Source: Alphaproteobacteria bacterium (GTDB lineage: Bacteria; Pseudomonadota; Alphaproteobacteria; SHVR01). Taken from it: a stretch of 49,796 nucleotides of DNA. This document shows, piece by piece, positions 1 through 7,119 of the stretch (positions within the stretch are counted from its first letter, which is position 1; each line of letters opens with the position of its first letter). The position numbers and the translations under genes were made by a program. The stretch is from assembly GCA_009694185.1 (NCBI GenBank), contig SHVR01000015.1, positions 1 through 49,796 of the forward strand, written 5' to 3'. Below the pieces are notes generated by a model that saw nothing but the letters and a program-made list of their open reading frames with translations, made no database searches and was not told the origin of the DNA.

Positions 1-1975
1 TTTGCGGGCTGTAGTCCACCCTGTCGGTGCCTTCGCTGACAAGCTCGGTAATGCCGTTCTCCGTGTTCAGGTCGACAACGTAGACATCATCGCCTGCGCC
101 ACCGACATAGATATCGGTGTCGATGCCGCCGTCCATGGTGTCGTTGCCAGCGTTGCCGGTAAGGGTATCGACGCCATCGCCGCCCGACAGGGAGTCGTTG
201 CCATTGCCACCCAACAGCCCATCGTTGTCGACGCCGCCATCGATGATATCGTTGCCGTCGGCACCAGAGAGGCTATCGGCGCCGGCGCCACCCAAAATCG
301 TATCGTTTTCCGATCCGGAGTGGATAGTGTCGTTGCCGGTGCCACCCGAAATGCTGTCGGCATCGGTGCCGCCGGCGATCAAGTCGTCGCCGGCGCCGCC
401 ATCCAGGATGTCGTTCCCGCCGCCTCCGGTGGTGATTTCTTCTGCCATCACAAAACCGGCTGTTGGACCAATATCGGCCCCACCCGAGATGGAGTCGTTG
501 CCGCCGCCACCGCTGATGGTGTCGCCCCCGATGCTGCCAAAGAATGACTCAGCGGCCGTCGTACCGGTCAGCGCTATGCCCGCGGCCGTAGCGGCGAAGG
601 TCACAAACGCGGCACCCGTACCGGCGACCGTCACGACGGTGTTGCCCCGCGTGACCACGACCGAAGACGTGCCGTCGTAAGTAAGAGTCAAGTCACCGCC
701 ATTGTTGGTGACGTCGAGGCTCAGGGTGCCGGCCTGCGCGACAAATGCCTGGGTGAGGGTAAGGTTCGTGACGCCGCCAAACGCGGCACCGGGATTGGCA
801 TTGCCGAGGGCACCGGCGGGGACGGTGGCAAGGGCCGCGAAAGCGGCAACTGGATTCGCGGCCGAGCCGAGTGCCAGAGTCTGGATACCGGTCGTGGTGC
901 CAAGGGAAGCGGTCGAGAAGACCGAGCCGACCACCAACGCGCCGAACGCCGTGCCGCCAATCGGGGTCGAGCCCAGGGTCAGCGTGTTGGTGCCGGCGTC
1001 TCCGGTGATCGTGAGCCCTACGGCCTGGGACGTGTTGACCAGGAAATTATCGTTGCCGTCGCCGCCGCTCATCGTGTCGGTGCCGCCGCCACCCGAGATG
1101 ATGTCATTGCCGGCGCCGCCGGACAGGATGTCAGCCGCCGTGCCGCCAAGGATCTGGTCGCCACCGCCGGAGCCGATCAGCACCGAGCCGACCGTGCGAC
1201 CCACGCCAGCCGCGAGCGAGACGCCTTGGATGTTGTTAGCGAGCGAATAGTTGATCGCCTCGAAGCCCTGCATGACCGGGCCGGTTTGGCCACCACCGGA
1301 ACCCGAGCCACCGATGCCGCCGGTGCCGCTGGTCGAGAAGTTCTGGCCGAGGTTACTGCCCGCCGCTCCACTGTCGAGAATGATGGCAGAGAGCAGGCCA
1401 TTGGCGCCGTCGTCGGCCAACAGCGTATCGAAATCGCCGCCGCCGCCGGTAATCACACTGTCATTGATGTCCGCCGTGATCACGTCGTTGCCGTCGCCGC
1501 CATTCAGCACATCAACGCCAGAGCCGCCATTGATCACGTCAAAGCCGGCGCCGCCGGTGATGATATCGTTGCCGTCCTGGCCAATCAGGATGTTGATGCC
1601 GGTCGGCACCGTGCCGGCGCCCGAGAACACGGTGATGATGTCGTTGCCGGTGCCGCCGATGCCGACATTGTTACCGTCGCCGGTAATGATGTAGTCCGGG
1701 CCGTCCTCGCCGACCAGGAAGTCGTCGCCCGCGCCGCCGTCCAGCAAGTCGACGCCGTTGTTGGCATTGTTGTTGCCGCCAAAGAGGGTGTCGTTGCCGG
1801 CGCCGCCGATCAGGGTGTCGAGGCCCTGGCCGGGCAGATCGCCGACCAGAAAGTCGTTGCCGTCGCCGCCATTGATCAGGTCGTCGCCTTGCAGACCGAC
1901 GATGGTATCGTTACCGGCGGTGGCGGCGAAAATGTCGTCGCCCGATGTCAGGGCGCGGAGGACGTTTGTGGTCAT
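1..1975 (-). CDS. RTX (hemolysin-type calcium-binding repeat) protein, C-terminus off the left edge
   Basis: The minus frame opens with MTTNVLRALTSGDDIFAATA and stays open to the window edge (about 658 codons). It is full of glycine/aspartate nonapeptides of the GGxGxDxLx type, for example GGAGNDTLFGG, GGDGNDVITA and GGAGDDVYVV. They occur in at least three blocks separated by an Ala/Thr-rich, repeat-poor middle part (about 950-450). Such repeats bind calcium in parallel beta-rolls, and these proteins are normally exported by type I secretion using an uncleaved C-terminal signal, which here would lie outside the window. The start is supported by GGGAG about nine bases upstream. The last visible residues (EGTDRVDY) resemble the linker that often follows RTX arrays. 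No secretion genes are visible, and no catalytic domain is seen in the part present. Confidence 0.9.
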   Translation of the reverse strand, partial: MTTNVLRALTSGDDIFAATAGNDTIVGLQGDDLINGGDGNDFLVGDLPGQGLDTLIGGAGNDTLFGGNNNANNGVDLLDGGAGDDFLVGEDGPDYIITGDGNNVGIGGTGNDIITVFSGAGTVPTGINILIGQDGNDIITGGAGFDVINGGSGVDVLNGGDGNDVITADINDSVITGGGGDFDTLLADDGANGLLSAIILDSGAAGSNLGQNFSTSGTGGIGGSGSGGGQTGPVMQGFEAINYSLANNIQGVSLAAGVGRTVGSVLIGSGGGDQILGGTAADILSGGAGNDIISGGGGTDTMSGGDGNDNFLVNTSQAVGLTITGDAGTNTLTLGSTPIGGTAFGALVVGSVFSTASLGTTTGIQTLALGSAANPVAAFAALATVPAGALGNANPGAAFGGVTNLTLTQAFVAQAGTLSLDVTNNGGDLTLTYDGTSSVVVTRGNTVVTVAGTGAAFVTFAATAAGIALTGTTAAESFFGSIGGDTISGGGGNDSISGGADIGPTAGFVMAEEITTGGGGNDILDGGAGDDLIAGGTDADSISGGTGNDTIHSGSENDTILGGAGADSLSGADGNDIIDGGVDNDGLLGGNGNDSLSGGDGVDTLTGNAGNDTMDGGIDTDIYVGGAGDDVYVVDLNTENGITELVSEGTDRVDYSPQ

Positions 1976-2321
1976 CGCTCGAGAACTCCCTTGGCTATGT
2001 GTTCCGATGGGGCGCCCATCACGATGGCTCCACCCCGTTTAATCCCAGGCCGCGCCGCTTTCCGGAAGCGCCGCGACCCACCCCATCCGTGAAGTACAAG
2101 CGCGCCACACGGCCCGCGTCTCCCTCCACGTCTAGGCTGTACAGTAAATATTTGACAACGGTCCCGCAAGTGCCGCGTCGCGTAAATTCGGCCTTAATCC
2201 TGTTTGCCAAGAATCGTGGTAAATATGCAACAAACCGTGTATCCGAGAGTGCTGGCCCGCCGGCCATGCCGTGATGATATGCTGGGTTTAGCGCCACAAG
2301 AGGAGGACCAGAGGAGGACCC
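1976..2321. other. Divergent intergenic region between the RTX gene and the small basic protein
   Basis: This 346-base gap separates divergently transcribed genes. It is more AT-rich in its middle (2140-2240) than the flanking genes, which suits promoters. It holds TTGACA at 2152-2157 and the palindrome CTGTACAG just before it, but I find no convincing -10 box at 16-18 bases on either strand. No RNA gene or credible small protein gene is apparent. Confidence 0.5.
2299..2320 (+). repeat. Tandem duplication of a Shine-Dalgarno segment
   Basis: An 11-base unit, AGAGGAGGACC, occurs twice head to tail immediately before the ATG at 2322. Each copy contains a full GGAGG-type ribosome binding site, and the second is correctly spaced for the start codon. 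It probably arose by local slippage or duplication and could raise initiation or act as a standby site. Confidence 0.8.
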
Positions 2322-2483
2322 ATGGCCAGGAAACCCAATTATAACTTCGAGCGGGCCGAGCGGGAACGCCAGAAAGCGGCGAAGAAGGCGGCGCGCCAAG
2401 CCCTGAAACAGGACCGGGCCGCCGCCAAGAAGGGCACCGACACCTCGGACACCCCGTCCGAGTCGCCCGAGGCCAAGGAATAG
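2322..2483 (+). CDS. Small basic conserved hypothetical protein (53 aa)
   Basis: This short gene begins MARKPNYNFERAERERQKAA and ends in an acidic/Ser-Pro tail. The N-terminal two thirds is a highly charged Lys/Arg/Ala-rich segment that should form a single helix or coiled coil; there is no membrane segment or cysteine. Small proteins starting with a K-P-N-Y-N-F-E-R box are, from memory, common in Alphaproteobacteria and have no assigned function. The coding call rests on the strong duplicated ribosome binding site, codon use matching the neighbours, and the recognisable N-terminal box. The next gene starts 43 bases downstream. Confidence 0.75.
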   Translation: MARKPNYNFERAERERQKAAKKAARQALKQDRAAAKKGTDTSDTPSESPEAKE

Positions 2484-2526
2484 TCTTGCATCGCTAACAC
2501 ACGGGGCTAACACGCGGGAGGATGGC

Positions 2527-3327
2527 ATGGATTTCACGGGCAAAGTCGCGTTGATCACCGGCGGCGGCAATGGCATCGGGCGGGCCACCGCCATGGCGTT
2601 CGCGGCCAGGGGCGCCAAGGTGATGGTGGTCGACCGCGACGCCGCCGCCGGCGAGGCGGTCGCCGGCGCCATCCGCCAGCAGGGGGGCGACGCCCGCTTC
2701 ACCGCCGCCGACGTGACCCGCTCGGCCGAGGTCCAGGCCTATGTCAAGGCCACCCTCGATGCCTTCGGCAAGATCGACTGCTTCTTCAACAATGCCGGCA
2801 TCGAGGGCAAGGTAGCGCCCACATCGGAGTATGACGAGGCCATGTTCGACCAAATCATGTCGGTCAATGTGAAGGGGGTGTTTCTCGGCCTTCGCCATGT
2901 GCTGCCGGTGATGATCCGCCAAAAGACCGGCGCCGTCGTCAACACCGCCTCGGTCGCGGGCCTGGTTGGCAATCCGGGCATGCCCGCCTATTCGGCATCG
3001 AAGCACGCGGTCATCGGCCTGACCAAATCGGCTTCGGGCGAGGTGGCGCGCGACGGCGTGCGCATCAATGCGGTGTGTCCCGGGCCCGTCGACACGCGCA
3101 TGATCCACTCGGTCCAGGCGCAGCTCGATCCGGCCGACCCGGCGGGTGCCGAAGCGCGCTACCGGGCGGCACTCCCCACCGGGCGCTACACCACGCCGGA
3201 AGAGATCGCCAACATGGTGCTCTTCCTCTGCTCGGATCTTGCCAGCAACACCACCGGCGGGCAGTTTGTGGTGGATAGCGGGCGCACCGCCACGGGTGGC
3301 GCCGCCACCCAGGCGGCCAAGAAATAA
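2527..3327 (+). CDS. SDR family NAD(P)-dependent oxidoreductase
   Basis: A 266-residue classical short-chain dehydrogenase/reductase. The Rossmann glycine motif TGGGNGIG lies at residues 11-18, NNAG at about 88-91, and the catalytic Ser142/Tyr155/Lys159 set is complete (YSASK). The acidic residue after beta-2 (VVDRD) suggests preference for NAD(H). The length and the C-terminal GGQFVVDSG block fit the glucose/ribitol dehydrogenase-like SDR group, but the substrate cannot be read from sequence. GGGAGG lies just upstream of the ATG. The aminotransferase gene starts 15 bases downstream, so the two are probably one transcript and could act in sequence as a ketone/alcohol and amine interconversion pair; that pairing is inference. 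Confidence 0.9.
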   Translation: MDFTGKVALITGGGNGIGRATAMAFAARGAKVMVVDRDAAAGEAVAGAIRQQGGDARFTAADVTRSAEVQAYVKATLDAFGKIDCFFNNAGIEGKVAPTSEYDEAMFDQIMSVNVKGVFLGLRHVLPVMIRQKTGAVVNTASVAGLVGNPGMPAYSASKHAVIGLTKSASGEVARDGVRINAVCPGPVDTRMIHSVQAQLDPADPAGAEARYRAALPTGRYTTPEEIANMVLFLCSDLASNTTGGQFVVDSGRTATGGAATQAAKK

Positions 3328-3342
3328 TCAGGAGAATCTCAC

Positions 3343-4632
3343 ATGAGCGAGCCAGTACGAAGCGAGCATGAGCGGAGCTTGACGGAAACCGCGCGCCGGG
3401 TGCTGCCGGCCGGCAATTTCGGCAATGGTGCCACCGACATCATCATCGCCGAGGGCCAGGGCGGCCATGTGCGCGATGTGAGCGGCAACGACTATATCGA
3501 CTATCTCCTGGGCTCCGGGCCGATGTTCGCCGGCCATGCCCATCCCGAAGTGGTCGCCGCCGTCCAGGCGCAGATTCCGCTGGGCTCCACCTTCTTCGTC
3601 AACAACGAAGCCGGGATCCTGCTCGCCGAGGCGATCGTCGATGCCATGGCCTGCGCCGACAAGGTGCGCTTCGTCTCCACGGGCTCGGAGGCCGATCTCT
3701 ATGCCATGCGCGTCGCGCGCGCCTATCGCAAGCGCGACAAGATCCTGAAGTTCGAGGGCGCCTATCACGGCATGAGCGATTATGGCTTGATGAGCCTGGC
3801 GCCGAAGCAGCTCAGCAATTTCCCGACCGCCGTGCCCGATTCCCCCGGCATCCCGAGGAGCCTCAGCGATGAAATGCTGGTCGCCCCCTTCAACGACACC
3901 GCGATGGCGGTCGGCCTGATCGAGGAGCATCACGACTCGTTGGGCGGCGTCATCGTCGAGCCGTTCCAGCGCCTGATCCCGCCGAAGCCGGGCTTCCTCG
4001 AAGCCCTCCGCAAGGTGACGGCGGACCATGGCATACCGCTCATTTTCGACGAGGTGGTGACGGGCTTTCGCTTCGCCTATGGCGGCGCCCAGGCGCATTA
4101 CGGCGTGACGCCGGATATTTGTAGCCTCGGCAAGATCATCGGCGGCGGCTTCCCGCTTGCCGCCGTCGCCGGGCGCGAAGAGATCATGGTGCATTTCGAC
4201 CGCGCCAAGGTGGGCGACGAGGGCTTCCTGATGCAGGTGGGTACGCTCTCCGGCAATCCCATTGCGGCAGCGGCCGGCCTCGCCACACTCAACATCCTGA
4301 AGCGGCCGGGCACCTATGAGGGCGTCTATGGGACGGGACAGGCACTCATGGACGGCTTCCGGAAAATCCTGAAGGACTCCGGCATCAAGGCCCAGGTGGT
4401 GGGCCAGCCCACCCTCTTCGACGTGATCTTCACCGATGGCGAGGTGAGCGACTATCGCTCGACCTTGCGCGCCGACACGGCGATGGCGAAGCGCGTCAAT
4501 GGGCGCCTCCGCCAGGCCGGCATCCTCAAGGGCGAGAGCAAATTCTACATCTCGCTCGCCCACACCGAGGACGACGTGGCGAAGACCATCGCCGCGTTCG
4601 CGGCCGCCATTGCCCCGGAACGGCGGGGTTAG
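3343..4632 (+). CDS. Class III PLP-dependent aminotransferase (glutamate-1-semialdehyde aminomutase-like)
   Basis: A 429-residue fold-type I aminotransferase of the subgroup III that includes glutamate-1-semialdehyde 2,1-aminomutase. It has the GSEADLYAMRVARA cofactor-phosphate region near 114-127, the Asp of FDEVVTGFR (Asp236) that contacts the pyridine nitrogen, and the PLP lysine in SLGKIIGGGFP (Lys264). In true HemL the lysine context and neighbours differ, and this gene sits with an SDR rather than heme genes, so a catabolic omega-aminotransferase or mutase role is more likely. AGGAG about 10 bases upstream supports the start. It ends seven bases from the convergent deacetylase gene. Confidence 0.85.
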   Translation: MSEPVRSEHERSLTETARRVLPAGNFGNGATDIIIAEGQGGHVRDVSGNDYIDYLLGSGPMFAGHAHPEVVAAVQAQIPLGSTFFVNNEAGILLAEAIVDAMACADKVRFVSTGSEADLYAMRVARAYRKRDKILKFEGAYHGMSDYGLMSLAPKQLSNFPTAVPDSPGIPRSLSDEMLVAPFNDTAMAVGLIEEHHDSLGGVIVEPFQRLIPPKPGFLEALRKVTADHGIPLIFDEVVTGFRFAYGGAQAHYGVTPDICSLGKIIGGGFPLAAVAGREEIMVHFDRAKVGDEGFLMQVGTLSGNPIAAAAGLATLNILKRPGTYEGVYGTGQALMDGFRKILKDSGIKAQVVGQPTLFDVIFTDGEVSDYRSTLRADTAMAKRVNGRLRQAGILKGESKFYISLAHTEDDVAKTIAAFAAAIAPERRG

Positions 4633-4639
4633 CCCGGGC

Positions 4640-5578
4640 TCAGCTCAAACTGCCCGGATAGTCGCGCCAGATCGAGGGCTCGAGCTTGAGGTGTGTCGCG
4701 GCCGGATAGGTTTCCCGCCAGTAGCGGGCGCATTCGCCCCCGGTCGGGTTCCAGAGACCCGGCCGGCCGCGCATATGGCCGAGGAACTCGTCGAGCAATT
4801 GCGCCCGGTTGCACCAGCCGGCGCCCCCAGGGTGCAGCGTCATGTGAAAATGCCGGCCGCGCTTGTATTGGGCGTCGAACTCCGCCCGCCAGTTGCGCGC
4901 GAGGGCATCGGGATGTTCGAGGCCGGTGCCCTTGGCCGGGAACATCAGGAAGAACCGGTCGTCGAAGTGATAATAATAGGGCAGCGCGAGGATACAGCGC
5001 CGGCGCGCGAAATCGCTCACCCAATAATGCGGGATGTCGTCGGCGAGGCCGTTGCCGAGATAGGCATAGCCCGCCTCCAACAAGAGATCGACCGTATGGC
5101 GGCTGATGCTGCCGCCAGCGAAGGGATCGCCCGGCCTGGGCAGGGTGAACCAGCCGGCGGGCCGCACGCCCGTCACCCGCGTCAAGATCTCGGTGGTGCG
5201 CGCCAAGTGCCGCCTCTCCTCGTCGCGGTCGAGACGGCTGACATCCTCGTGGCGAAAGCCTTCCGCCGCGATCTCATGGCCCTCGGCCATCAGGGCGCGG
5301 ATGGTGCCGGCATAAATGTCCGCCATGACCGCCGGCACGGCGATGGTCGCCTTGAGGTCATGGCGCCGCAGTGCCGCGCGAACCTCGGCCAGACCGTCAT
5401 TCATGGCAAAGAGTGCCTGTGCCGAGGCGAGGTCCTGGGGCCGGATGCCGGTGCCATCCTCGGCGAGGCTGAGGTCGACGGTGATGGCGACGGCGCAACG
5501 CGCGCCATCCGGCCAGCGCACGTCGTCATCGGCGAGGCTGGTTTCGTCGGAGATGGTGTAGCCGTCCTTCCAGGGCAT
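4640..5578 (-). CDS. Polysaccharide deacetylase family protein (NodB-like), copy 1
   Basis: A 312-residue protein with the NodB homology fold: a beta-strand ending in ITVDLS near the N-terminus, then GHEIAAEGFRHEDVSRL, which corresponds to the metal-binding helix-loop of this superfamily. The family is metal-dependent and removes acetyl groups from glycans; one subgroup acts on small cyclic amides (allantoinase/PuuE-like), and the short cytosolic form without a signal peptide seen here fits that subgroup better than a wall-modifying enzyme. The start has GGGAG at good spacing. It follows its homologue by 12 bases, so the pair look like an ancient tandem duplication within an operon. Confidence 0.85.
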   Translation of the reverse strand: MPWKDGYTISDETSLADDDVRWPDGARCAVAITVDLSLAEDGTGIRPQDLASAQALFAMNDGLAEVRAALRRHDLKATIAVPAVMADIYAGTIRALMAEGHEIAAEGFRHEDVSRLDRDEERRHLARTTEILTRVTGVRPAGWFTLPRPGDPFAGGSISRHTVDLLLEAGYAYLGNGLADDIPHYWVSDFARRRCILALPYYYHFDDRFFLMFPAKGTGLEHPDALARNWRAEFDAQYKRGRHFHMTLHPGGAGWCNRAQLLDEFLGHMRGRPGLWNPTGGECARYWRETYPAATHLKLEPSIWRDYPGSLS

Positions 5579-5590
5579 GGCGCTCTCCCG

Positions 5591-6472
5591 TCACGGCCGG
5601 CTGGGTGGCGCCACGGCGAGGACGTGGCGCGCCACCGCCTCGCAAGTGGGGAACCAGACGCCCGGCAGGGTCTTCATGCGCTGGATCAGCCGATCCAGCA
5701 TGGCGATCCGGAGTGCCCGGCCCGAGACGAACGGGTGCAGGCAGATATTGAGATAGCCGCCCCGCCGATATTGCTGCAGGAAGGCCGCCCACCAAATGTC
5801 GAACACCCGGTCGGGATCGGTGATGCGCTGGGCGGCATTGCCACTGCCGAGCCAGGCGAAGCTGAAGAACATGGCGTCGTCGATGGCATAGTGGAACGGC
5901 AGGTTGACGAGGCAATTCCCACCCGCCGCGTCACGCACGTAATGCGGGCGGTGATCGGCCGAATCGTGGGAATTGTAGATGAAGGCGGATTGCTTCAGGA
6001 GGGCGGCGGTGTGGGAACTCCTGGTGCCGACCGGGCGGCGGCCGACGGTGCGCTCGATGGCGGCCACCGTCTTCGCCAAATGGTCGGCTTCGAGCGCCGG
6101 GTCGTCGGGGACGCGATGCTCCCACATATGGTCGGCGATCTCATGGCCGCTCGCCGCCGCGGCCTTGAGTGCCCGTGGATAGAGCTCGCAGATGCGCCCC
6201 GGCGTGAAGATCGTCGCCTTAATGGCGTGGGAATCGAACAGCTCGATCAGCCGCCAGATGCCAACCCGGCCGCCAAATTCGCCCTTGGCGAGCTGCATGG
6301 CGGGCTCGCCCAAGAGGCGGCGCAGTAGCATGGCGTCGAAATCGGCGGTGAAGTTGACCGCGATCCGCATGCCGTCGGGCCATGTGAGGTCGGGCAAGAA
6401 CTCATGGCGCCGGGCGAACCCCGTGGCGGCGGCGCCGAGCGCCGCCATGTCGTTGTCGAGCGGATCGGTCAT
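5591..6472 (-). CDS. Polysaccharide deacetylase family protein (NodB-like), copy 2
   Basis: The chosen start gives 293 residues (MTDPLDNDMAALG...). The NodB motifs are clearer than in copy 1: NFTADFDAM near the first strand and GHEIADHMWEHRVPDDP with both metal-binding histidines. No signal peptide is visible, so the product should be cytosolic. I prefer the ATG at 6472, which has GAGG just upstream, over the in-frame ATG at 6550, because the extra 26 residues would be encoded by the palindromic element at 6494-6574. Being tandem with copy 1 and downstream of a prpD-like gene, it may act on a small amide or lactam rather than a polymer; this is inference. Confidence 0.85.
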   Translation of the reverse strand: MTDPLDNDMAALGAAATGFARRHEFLPDLTWPDGMRIAVNFTADFDAMLLRRLLGEPAMQLAKGEFGGRVGIWRLIELFDSHAIKATIFTPGRICELYPRALKAAAASGHEIADHMWEHRVPDDPALEADHLAKTVAAIERTVGRRPVGTRSSHTAALLKQSAFIYNSHDSADHRPHYVRDAAGGNCLVNLPFHYAIDDAMFFSFAWLGSGNAAQRITDPDRVFDIWWAAFLQQYRRGGYLNICLHPFVSGRALRIAMLDRLIQRMKTLPGVWFPTCEAVARHVLAVAPPSRP

Positions 6473-6493
6473 GGCCTGCCTCAGGCGGCACGG

Positions 6494-6574
6494 TAATTCA
6501 GCGGACACGAATTCAATTGACCACCGGATTTCGTGAAATCCGATGAACAATTAAGTATTGTGTCCCCTGAATTA
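6494..6574. repeat. 81-bp imperfect palindromic element (REP/MITE-like)
   Basis: Outer arms TAATTCAGCGGACAC (6494-6508) and GTGTCCCCTGAATTA (6560-6574) are inverted copies with one mismatch. A second perfect inverted repeat, CGGATTTC / GAAATCCG (6525-6532 / 6535-6542), lies at the centre. The GTGTCCCC-GAATTA ends preceded by an AATTAAGTAT-like stretch recall palindromes that I remember around REP-associated tyrosine transposases, but I cannot search for relatives. It covers the 3' end of the membrane-protein gene and the leader of the deacetylase gene. Confidence 0.7.
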
Positions 6575-7064
6575 GCAGGAGCACCGCAAAGGCCAGCGCG
6601 TTGACTTGGAGCACCCACGAGACCACCGGCCAGCCATAGGTGCCGGCACTCGACGGCAGGAAGGCGGACGCCGCGTAGAGCACGCCTTCATAGGCGAGGA
6701 AGGCGGCCATGAACGCGGCACAAGCCGCGACCGGCCATCCGCCACGCAATGCCGGCGCCACCGATCCGATCGCGGCGGCGAGCGCCGCCAGGGCCGAGAC
6801 GCCGATCATCGCTCCCCAGGCGAAGCTGGCGAAGGTTTGCGGATAGTCGAGCAAGCCATAGCCGACACCCTGGTTGACGAGCCAGGTGACCGCCATGAGC
6901 GCCAAGCCGTCGCGCCTGCCCATATGGAGTGCCGCGAGGGCGGCGAGCGCCGCCACGGGCATGGCGCAGCCAAGCGCCAAGGTGAAGAGGAGGCTCGCCG
7001 CCGTCAGCAGCGCTATCCAGCCCGCGCGCTTGGCAAATCCATTGCCGTTTGCCGTCAATTCCAT
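6513..7064 (-). CDS. Small integral membrane protein of unknown function
   Basis: A 183-residue protein with about five hydrophobic segments, two of them before the conserved-looking stretch NQGVGYGLLDYP. I do not recognise a characterised family. The start MELTANGNGF is preceded by GGACAGGAC; an earlier in-frame ATG at 7181 would overlap the prpD-like gene. The last 19 or so residues (from about QGTQYLIVHRIS to the stop) are encoded by the palindromic element at 6494-6574, so the original C-terminus has probably been replaced. It lies 55 bases after the prpD-like gene and 40 bases before the deacetylase genes, consistent with one transcript. Confidence 0.75.
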   Translation of the reverse strand: MELTANGNGFAKRAGWIALLTAASLLFTLALGCAMPVAALAALAALHMGRRDGLALMAVTWLVNQGVGYGLLDYPQTFASFAWGAMIGVSALAALAAAIGSVAPALRGGWPVAACAAFMAAFLAYEGVLYAASAFLPSSAGTYGWPVVSWVLQVNALAFAVLLLIQGTQYLIVHRISRNPVVN

Positions 7065-7119
7065 GTCCTGTCCCCTGTCGGCGCCGCTCGCGCCCAGCAT
7101 GTCATAGGCGACGCCGAAT

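Noticed and set aside
2..1250. Long plus-strand open frames opposite the RTX gene
   Set aside because: They are antisense to a repeat-rich gene. Their products are low-complexity Val/Ala/Pro strings without family features; the minus frame has proper RTX nonapeptides and a ribosome binding site.
2152..2157. TTGACA as a promoter -35 box
   Set aside because: No acceptable -10 box lies 16-18 bases downstream on the plus strand.
4499..6328. A 609-codon plus-strand open frame across the deacetylase genes
   Set aside because: It lies antisense to two clear NodB-like genes and its product has no recognisable domain; it reflects high GC and few stop codons.
6525..6542. Stand-alone rho-independent terminator
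   Set aside because: There is no T run on either strand, and the stem is the centre of the larger palindromic element.
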